32,088 nt of DNA from Hymenoscyphus infarciens (taxonomy: Eukaryota; Ascomycota; Leotiomycetes; Helotiales; Helotiaceae): the NCBI GenBank assembly GCA_001414345.1, contig LLCB01000471.1, positions 1 through 32,088 on the forward strand, in the 5' to 3' direction. Below, piece after piece: positions 24,850 to 32,088 of this stretch. The number at the start of each line of letters is the position of its first letter. The first letter of the stretch is position 1. The notes under the pieces were generated by a model. That model was not told the origin of the DNA, made no database searches, and saw nothing but the letters and a program-made list of their open reading frames with translations. The position numbers and the translations under genes were made by a program.

Positions 24850-26702
24850 AAGATTCCTAATCTATACTTCTAATTAAGTTATCTATTAATTCTATATATT
24901 ATACCTAACCTACTTAAATAAAAGTAAGCTTTAAATATAATATTATAGTAACTAATCTAACTATAACTCTATATAAGACCTAGTACTCGGCTATAAAGTC
25001 GTCTTAATATTTTTTAGCTCTAATTACTTCTTAGTTTCTTAGATAGAGCTATAAGAGTTAGGTTAGTAAAGTGTATTATTATAAATATATCTTAAACCTT
25101 ATAAATATTAACATTATATCCTTATCTAAAGTAATATCTTACTATATTAGCTTAAAAGCCTTAGATATATTCCCTTCTAGTTTCTTTATAATTTTCCTTA
25201 ATAAATATCATATTTTTACAAAGATAGTATTACTAATGCCAAGATAAGAGTAGATTATTTAAAGGTATAAACTAATAAATAAGCCCTCTTTTTCAAACTT
25301 ATAATTTTTATCTACCTTATATTTATATCTCTTCTACTAAATCCCTATTCCTACTTTATATTATATAAAATAATAGCTATAATAACTACTAACACTATAT
25401 CTCTTTCTCTTTAAGAAGTAATATTATATCTTTTAGAGATCTTAATATCTAAGAAAAGTATATTCTCTTTATTAAAATTACCTCTTCTATTAATATAATC
25501 TATATATTCTAGTATAATCTCAACATATATAAAATAGATTATAGTCTAGGTTATAAAGATTATAAATATACTAGAATATGTTAGTAAGTGCTTAACTAGT
25601 AAATAACTATATTATTATACCTTTTACTTTACTATAGTTCCTACTCCTATATTATATTCTTAAGCCCTACTCTTAACGCTTTATAAACAAGTTATACTAG
25701 TACTACCTCTAATAAAACAGCCTTATTAGTATTAGTCCCTTTTTTAGACTAAACTAACTTATATTCTATACTCTAGAGATGCTTAGTAACCTCTAATATA
25801 ATCTCTTAGTTCCTCCTAGTATTAACTTATATATATTAACAAATTTAAACATTGTCTTAATACTTATATTTAATAAAGAATCTATCTACCTTAAATCTAT
25901 ATAAGTTAGAAAGTATAACTAAATCTCTTATATATCTATCTAGAGGGTTAGGCTTACTAAACGTAACTTTAATAAAGTACTATAAAAAGTACTTATAAAG
26001 AGAATATGTTAAATCCTTCTATTTATATTAAACTTTAAAGTCGTTCTAAGACATTACTATAAAATTATTTAAAGTAATACTTACTTCTTAGTTACTTCTT
26101 TTAATAGTATTAATTTATTACTAATTACTAGTACTAGGTAGTACTCTAGCGTCTATTATAACTCTTTAAAGGTTCTTTACTAGCTTATAATAAAAGAGTT
26201 TAGGTAGTATATTCTATGTTTTAGTTAAGCTAATTTTTAAGAGCTTTTTCTATATCTATTTTCTATAGATTAGGTCTTTTAGTTTATCTATATATTAATC
26301 TTTATAATAAGTAGCCTCTTCTAGGTTAAGCAATAGAGGTAGAGACTCTTTATTAGACTTGTTAGAATTATTTAAGTTATTAGAACAGTCTAAATCAGAA
26401 CCGCCAAAAGTGTCTATATTATTAGTATTATTCTTTCTAAGGCTAATAAGCACTTTTAGTAACTTAGATAATTTAAGCTATAGCTTAACTTTTATTCGTA
26501 TTACTATATACTCTATAATACCTATTTTACTAATAGTAGTACTCTTCTTAACACTATTTCTACTAACCTTACTCTTCTTTTTAACTTTATTAAAGTATAG
26601 GAGAAAAACAGCTAAGCCTTTTCTATAATAATATTAGAGATAGATATCGTAGTTACTAAGAACCCTTAGATAAAATAAATTATACTATACTTAGCTAGAC
26701 AT
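24850..26702 (-). pseudogene. Long RIP-degraded relic with surviving ATG, unrecognised
   Basis: A minus-strand frame opens with ATG at 26702-26700 (MSS, then a stop of Gln type) and can be read to about 25300, perhaps to 24850. The first 150 codons have only about five stops, well below background, all TAA or TAG. The N-terminal part is Lys/Ser-rich. It is followed by a lightly mutated segment (26412-26360) that keeps TG and CA and reads DTFGGSDLDCSNN. Later parts are helical and Lys/Leu/Gln-like, with RYIRDLV near 25930. The order and size could fit a retroelement Gag-like protein, but no zinc knuckle or other diagnostic motif was found. The open plus-strand frame at 26359-26628 is its antisense shadow. 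Confidence 0.45.
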
Positions 26703-26869
26703 TATAAATTTAAGAATAAAGTACTAGAAAACTAAAATATAAGTATAAAAGGGTAGAATATAAGTAGAGAAGAGAGAATATAAGAAAAAGTGATTAGAAA
26801 TAACTTAGTAAATAAGGTAGGTAAGTAAGTATATAAGGTGTATATAAGCTACTATCTGAAAAACACTTA

Positions 26870-27110
26870 TTAAGGAACCTATTAGTTTATTTATAGATTA
26901 TGAATTAAGAGCCTAGATTTATTAGCCTAATTAGCATCTTTTAGTTTCTATACAAGTAGCCTAACTAAGTCGCTATAAATAGGTAGGAGTAGCTCATTTC
27001 CTATAAAGCGTTTATATTTCTAGTAGAGCTTTTTAACAGCGTTTCTATCTTTCTACATCTTAGTAAGCTTAGCTAGACAGCCCTCTTTTTACCTTATCAA
27101 AGAAGAATTA
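26870..27110 (-). pseudogene. Less mutated minus-strand coding fragment
   Basis: A minus-strand frame from about 27110 reads FDKVKRGLSS and continues as a Lys/Arg/Cys-containing, apparently helical peptide with TAA/TAG stops at Gln- or Trp-like positions. Several codons with TG (TGT, TGC) survive, unlike in most of the window. It lies upstream of, and on the same strand as, the relic starting at 26702. The sequence between also stays fairly open in this frame, so both may be one decayed gene. The family was not recognised. Confidence 0.35.
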
Positions 27111-27189
27111 TATTATTAGGTTAGTATAGTCTAGTAAGATTAAATATAGTAAAGGAAGACGCTAATTTTAGTAGAGTCTATTTTCTATA

Positions 27190-27450
27190 TTCGAGCGAGC
27201 CTATAGTATAAGGCCCGACATACCTCACGCGAATAACACTCTACTTTCTTAAAACGAGTAAAATATATAAATTTCACTAACTCTAAATACCTCGCTAGCT
27301 AGCTAGGTTAACTAGGAGTTCCTTATAGATATTAATAATAACCTTGAAAATGTTAAAGCTAAGCTCTATAATATCAAAGCCGAGCTAGAACAAATACTCT
27401 AAGCTATCGTAGATATTAATAATAATATAATATATACTAACCAACTAAGA
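27190..27450. other. RIP-sparse patch between divergent relics
   Basis: This patch keeps CpG-rich bits near 27190-27240 and several CA/TG steps at 27250-27440. It separates a minus-strand relic to the left from a plus-strand relic to the right, so it could be an old shared upstream region. No promoter element can be identified. Confidence 0.4.
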
Positions 27451-28038
27451 TTTAATATATAATAAGAGTTTAGGATATTTATTATTAGAAGAGAACTAGA
27501 GAGATTATAATATATAAGTAAGACTAAGTTAAAATATTATTAAGATAAGTTAGAATAGTAATAATAGAACTATTAAATAAGCACATCTTCTTAACTAAAA
27601 TTTAAGTTTAAAATTATATCTAACTTTAATAAAGCGATCATAACTATACTACTAAAGAAGCTTCGACATATACTAAGGATACTAAGAAATATAATAAATT
27701 AATATAAAAGCGACTTACTAAAAAACTTAGCTTATTTAGTTATTTAACTAAAAATATTATTATAGATAATAATATTAGCAGCTTTTAAGATTAGAATAAT
27801 TATAACTTTACTATTATTTATTATCTTTTATAAAAAGGGAGAAAATAGAGAATAGAAATAAGAAATAAGGAATAAAGTAGATTTTAATTATATTAATAAT
27901 AAGAAACTTTAATAAATAAATAAAAGTACTTTAGATAAAGAGAGTAAGTAAGCTAAGCTTAGCTTACTACTAATAAGTATAAGTTTTAGAATAAGTTAAA
28001 CTTCTAACCTTTCCTCTTATTATATAGATACTATTTAA
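27328..28038 (+). pseudogene. RIP-degraded coiled-coil-like relic with hydrophobic segment
   Basis: A plus-strand phase holds from 27328 to TAA at 28036-28038, about 237 codons. The first 30 or so codons are stop-free, beginning DINNNLENVKAKLY, with a heptad-like Leu/Ile pattern typical of a coiled coil, and still include CAA. Stops then rise to about 9% overall, all TAA or TAG. A hydrophobic stretch at about 27778-27835 (Ile/Leu/Phe-rich, followed by KK) could be a membrane segment. A Lys/Glu-rich tail follows. No family was recognised and no ATG was found at the start. Confidence 0.42.
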
Positions 28039-29710
28039 CTTTCTATAAAATAACTATAAATATATCTAATTATATAGTACTTAGTATATAAAGATGTTAA
28101 TAGATCATATTATTATTACCTACCTTAAGAATAATTACTTAGATACTCTTTACTCCTTACTATATATTTTATAGTTTAAAACCCCTCTATTAATATACCT
28201 AATCCCTTATCTCTACCTTTACCTCCGCCCCTACCCTTACTCTATTAAAATATCTAAAGATAGCTATATTCTTTAGTTAATAATTAATAGGTTTCTTAAG
28301 ATTAGAGATAAGGTTTGTTTTTAAAAGCGAAGTTAAGAGCGATTATTAAGAATATATAGTATATAAGACTTATCCTCTTTCTTTTTAAACTATATACTTC
28401 TCTCTAGTTATCCCCTCCTTATTATATTATAGTAAGATTCTAAATATCTCTCTTTATTAACACTCTTAGATATATGTTTATAGATATTAATTAATAGGTT
28501 TTATATGTTTATTTCGTCTTCATCTTATCCTTATAGTATTAGTTACTAGTAGATCTAAGAGGGTATAAGGTTACTATTAGTATTAGTATTTATAATATTC
28601 TTTATCTTAAGTTCTTACTTATAGTTTCTTATTATAGATTCACGTTTATTGTTTTTATTTTAACTCGTTTTAATATATTTAAGAGAATAGGTATATAAAA
28701 GAATAAGAGGTTTATAAATATTAAATACTTAGTACTATTAGCTTTACTACGTATTTTTATAATCTCTACCTTACCTATTACCTACTATTACTACTACCTA
28801 TTTTATAACTACGATATTATTACTATACCTTCTTACTTTATTTAGCCTCTCTCTCTTAAAGAGAAGTTACTATAAGTAATACTTAAAGAATCTAAAGATC
28901 TATATATATACTCTTTAGACTAGAAACTCGAATATCTATAGTCTATCTCTTATATAACTTACTAACTTATACTATATATAAATAGTTAGGTTCTTAATAA
29001 GAGTACTATTAGTAAAATAAGCCTTTCCTATAGTGTTTAATAGTAATATATAAAGGATTATATTTAATAAGTCCCTAGTTATTATAAACCTATTCTATAG
29101 GATAAAATAATATAGTAGCTTATTATAATACTCTTAAACTTAGTTATTAGTATAAAGTATTAAAGGTATATACCTCTTATTTTAATATTAAGAATTAGCT
29201 AACCTCTTATAAGAAGGTTCTCCTATTTCGATTTAATAGCTATCTAGTTATAGAGATACTTATTCTCTTAGTATTTTATAACTAATAATAAGCCTATTCT
29301 TTAACCTAGGTATATATTAACTAAACGTAGTCCTTAAAACTATAACTCTAATTCTAAAAATAGTATAGAAAATTGAATAAATAATATATACCTTAACCTC
29401 TTTCTAGTAATAATCTTACTCCCTTTTATACTACTATTTTAGTAAGCCTTACTTAAACTACCTAATTAAAAAGCTTTAGCTAATATATATCTTAAAACAT
29501 AAAACCTTAAGCTAAAAGATACTTTCTTTAATACTAACTATTTATTTAAAGGTATCCTTATTTATCTCTAAAGATTTTAAAATAGAAGTCTCTTAAAAGG
29601 CTCCTATTTTAACAACTATACTTATATAATATTCTATAACTATAATAAGTAAGTACCTAAATAAATTTAATAACCTAGATTACTCTTATACTAGTACTTT
29701 AAATATATAT
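28039..29710. other. No recognisable gene
   Basis: AT-rich, stop-dense sequence. A pyrimidine-rich stretch lies at about 28198-28245. Nothing else could be supported. Confidence 0.45.
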
Positions 29711-30208
29711 AGAAGACTATACTCTATTACTATACTATCTATTATATTCTAAGTAATCTATAAAGCATCTTATAGCTAAGCTCTAGCTCCCTTAACTATA
29801 AAGAAGAAGAGAAAAAGGGAGAGAGAAGAAGAGGAAGAGGAAGAGGAAGAAGAAGAGGAAGAAAGATAAGATATTAAAAGAGTAAAAATATATAACTTTA
29901 ATTAAGTAGTTTACTATCTTAAATAAAGTTTAACTCTATCTATAACATACGCTTTATTTATTTTTCTTAACTAACTAATTCTTTAACTTATAAGAGGAGA
30001 TAACTCTATACTAGTAAAGGTAGCTATAAGAGGAACTATATACTAAGGATTCTAAGGTATAGTAAACCCCTTTTATAGTTATACTAGTCTTTTATAATAT
30101 ATATAATACCTAAATCACCTACTAAAGACGTATAGAAATAGAAGAGTTAAAAGTAATATAATTAGCTAGTATAGTACACAATTACTTTATAATATTCGCT
30201 ATATTTAA
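29711..30208 (+). pseudogene. RIP-degraded relic with poly-Glu tract
   Basis: A plus-strand frame runs from about 29711 to TAA at 30206-30208, about 165 codons with roughly 12 stops, all TAA or TAG. It contains a basic KKKRKRERE segment at about 29801-29827, resembling a nuclear-localisation-type cluster. This leads into about a dozen Glu codons (29827-29863), then a mixed hydrophobic and basic C-terminal part. The purine tract contains no CA or TG and so has no RIP target. The upstream limit is unknown, and no family was recognised. Confidence 0.42.
29800..29866 (+). repeat. 67-base uninterrupted purine tract (GAA/GAG)
   Basis: Bases 29800-29866 are all A or G, mostly GAA, GAG and GGA triplets. 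Within the surrounding relic frame they encode the Lys/Arg then Glu run. Confidence 0.85.
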
Positions 30209-30252
30209 AGTATTATAAAGACATAGAAGAGGATTTGTTATACTAATAGTAG

Positions 30253-30560
30253 ATCTATTAGATATTAGGTTAGTCTAGAGGTTTAGAGGTGTTAAGTTAA
30301 TATACAAAGTATAATAAAAGGACTAAAGAGATGCCTATAGTATATCTATTAGATATTAGGTTAGTCTAGAGGTTTAGGGGTATTAGGTTAACATACGAAG
30401 TATAATAAAAGGACTAAAGAGATGCCTATAGTATATCTATTAGATATTAGGTTAGTTTAAGAGTTTAGAAGTATCGAGTTAATATACAAAGTATAATAAA
30501 AAGACAGAAGAGAGTTTAGAATACCTATAGTGAATTTATTACATATTAAGTTAGTCTAAG
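30253..30560. repeat. 91-bp tandem repeat, three copies plus a partial
   Basis: Copies start with ATCTATTAGATATTAGGTTA at 30253, 30344 and 30435, exactly 91 bp apart; a diverged partial copy begins near 30533. Copies 1 and 2 differ at only about six positions, all transitions. The differences include CA against TA (AACATA versus AATATA) and TG against TA (GGTGTT versus GGTATT). A few CA and TG steps remain. The repeat sits about 200 bp left of satellite array 2. Confidence 0.85.
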
Positions 30561-30768
30561 AGTAGTAGATTAAGAAAGATCTCCTAGGATATTTTAACTT
30601 AACTAAAGACAACTATAAGTAGTAGGAATAAAGGAATCGTTTAGATCTAACTTATAAAGGATAATAACTAGGAATTTTTTTTATTAGTCTAGTAAGTAGC
30701 TTAGAAGTATTAGCTTAACTTATTACTATTTTTATATTACTTTTATAACTATAAAGTTAAACTAATAA

Positions 30769-32088
30769 GTTTATATTCTAGTAAATCTTTTACTATTATT
30801 TAAATAAATCTTTTACTTAAGTTTATATTCTAGTAAATCTTTTACTTAACCTTATATTCTAGTAAGTAAATCTTTTACTTAAGTTTATATTCTAGTAAAT
30901 CTTTTACTTAAGTATATATTTTAGTAAATCTTTTATTTAAGTTTATATTCTAGTAAATCTTTTACTTAACCTTATATTCTAGTAAATCTTTTACTTAAGT
31001 TTATATTCTAGTATATCTTTTACTAAAGTTTATATTTTAGTAAATCTTTTACTATTATTTAAGTAAATCTTTTACTTAAGTTTATATTCTAGTAAATCTT
31101 TTACTTAAGTTTATATTCTAGTAAATCTTTTACTTAACCTTATATTCTAGTAAATCTTTTACTTAAGTTTATATTCTAGTATATCTTTTACTATTATTAA
31201 AGTAAATCTTTTACTTAAGTATATATTCTAGTAAATCTTTTATTAAAGTTTATATTTTAGTAAATCTTTTACTATTATTATAAGTAAATCTTTTACTTAA
31301 GTTTATATTCTAGTAAATCTTTTACTTAAGTTTATATTCTAGTAAATCTTTTACTATTATTATAAGTAAATCTTTTACTTAAGTATATATTCTAGTAAAT
31401 CTTTTACTTAAGTTTATATTCTAGTAAATCTTTTACTTAAGTTTATATTCTAGGAAATCTTTTACTATTATTTAAGTAACTCTAAGTAAATCTTTTACTT
31501 AAGTTTATATTCTAGTAAATCTTTTACTTAACTTTATATTCTAGTAAATCTTTTACTTAAGTTTATATTCTAGTAAATCTTTTACTTAAGTTTATATTCT
31601 AGTAAATCTTTTACTTAAGTTTATATTCTAGTAAATCTTTTACTTAAGTGTATATTCTAGTAAATCTTTTACTTAAGTATATATTCTAGTAAATCTTTTA
31701 CTTAAGTTTATATTCTAGTAAATCTTTTACTTAACCTTATATTCTAGTAAATCTTTTACTTAAGTTTATATTCTAGTATATCTTTTACTATTATTAAAGT
31801 AAATCTTTTACTTAAGTTTATATTCTAGTAAATCTTTTACTAAAGTTTATATTTTAGTAAATCTTTTACTATTATTATAAGTAAATCTTTTACTTAAGTT
31901 TATATTCTAGTAAATCTTTTACTTAAGTTTATATTCTAGTAAATCTTTTACTATTATTATAAGTAAATCTTTTACTTAAGTATATATTCTAGTAAATCTT
32001 TTACTTAAGTTTATATTCTAGTAAATCTTTTACTTAAGTTTATATTCTAGGAAATCTTTTACTATTATTTAAGTAACTCTAAGTAAAT
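30769..32088. repeat. Satellite array 2 (29-bp hairpin-core repeat), continues past window
   Basis: The basic unit is 29 bp: AGTAAATCTTTTACTT followed by AAGTTTATATTCT, or a variant spacer with AACCTTATATTCT. Some units carry a CTATTATTTAAG or CTATTATTATAAG insert. The core AAGTAAATCTTTTACTT is an inverted repeat with 7-bp arms and a TCT loop, and ACTTAAGT at the unit junction is a perfect palindrome. The array has no CA seen and a single TG near 31650. It includes a 597-bp higher-order repeat (31079-31491 matching 31676-32088). It runs into the end of the window. Confidence 0.95.

Larger units (their letters stand above)
1..32088. other. RIP-saturated AT-rich block (fungal heterochromatin)
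   Basis: CA and TG dinucleotides are nearly absent on both strands across the window, while TA is extremely common; bases 1-300 contain one CA and no TG. CG and CT steps remain, so the loss is specific to the CpA context. This matches repeat-induced point mutation of filamentous ascomycetes, which mutates CpA to TpA in duplicated DNA before meiosis. Consequences visible here are the loss of ATG and TGA (both contain TG) and the abundance of TAA and TAG. Such blocks are usually gene-free, silenced and made of dead repeats. The degree of depletion was judged by eye, not counted over the whole window. Confidence 0.9.

Noticed and set aside
26359..26628. Plus-strand open frame of 89 codons resembling a membrane protein
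   Set aside because: It lies antisense to the minus-strand relic starting at 26702, which has a longer consistent phase and more protein-like composition. The apparent membrane segment is the complement of a Lys/Ser-rich run.
30769..32088. CRISPR array
   Set aside because: Repeats are interrupted by short, repeated, non-unique spacers and the unit is a contiguous tandem satellite. The whole window has a fungal RIP signature.
1..32088. Low-GC bacterial, mitochondrial or apicomplexan DNA
   Set aside because: Low G+C alone would not remove CA and TG while leaving CG and CT, and such genomes would show many intact ORFs over 32 kb.
30769..32088. Telomeric repeat at the right end
   Set aside because: No TTAGGG-type tandem is present; the array unit is a 29-bp AT-rich satellite. 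A subtelomeric position remains possible but is unproven.
1..32088. tRNA or rRNA genes
   Set aside because: No cloverleaf-like segment with conserved loop sequences and no conserved rRNA stretch was noticed. The CA/TG-depleted sequence could not preserve the usual conserved T-loop string.

Overview
This window looks like a stretch of gene-dead, AT-rich heterochromatin from a filamentous ascomycete (Pezizomycotina). The main evidence is dinucleotide bias. CA and TG are almost absent on both strands while TA is very abundant: the first 300 bases hold one CA and no TG. CG and CT survive. This is the signature of repeat-induced point mutation (RIP), which converts CpA to TpA on either strand of duplicated DNA. 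The G+C looks like roughly 30% by eye; it was not computed. No intact protein-coding gene, rRNA, tRNA, CRISPR array, promoter, riboswitch or terminator could be supported. Species cannot be assigned.

Layout. Positions 1-5400 carry mostly unreadable sequence with faint minus-strand codon phase at 2330-4300. A better relic on the minus strand at 5402-5965 encodes a protein with tandem repeats of about 61 residues. Plus-strand relics follow at 6066-7567, 9489-9960 and 11882-13060, then a 154-bp tandem duplication at 13085-13392. A long minus-strand Lys/Asn/Glu-rich relic with two internal repeat tracts spans about 15180-17440. A plus-strand relic ends at 18889. Satellite array 1 occupies about 19655-21035. 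A nested hairpin repeat lies at 22811-23131. A minus-strand relic covers about 24850-26702, with a less mutated minus-strand piece at 26870-27110. Divergent plus-strand relics lie at 27328-28038 and 29711-30208. A 91-bp tandem repeat (30253-30560) leads into satellite array 2 (30769 to the window end).

The relics were recognised by constant reading phase, in-frame stops that are almost all TAA or TAG (expected from CAA, CAG or TGG after RIP), and protein-level repeats whose period is a multiple of three. None could be assigned to a named family. Long size and changes of strand are compatible with decayed transposons or large mobile-element cargo, but that is inference.

The most interesting structure is the pair of satellites. 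They lie about 10 kb apart and share one short hairpin core, AAGTAAATCTTTTACTT. Array 2 contains a 597-bp higher-order repeat whose two copies differ at about three positions. It appears to have amplified after RIP had already removed nearly all mutable CA/TG sites.
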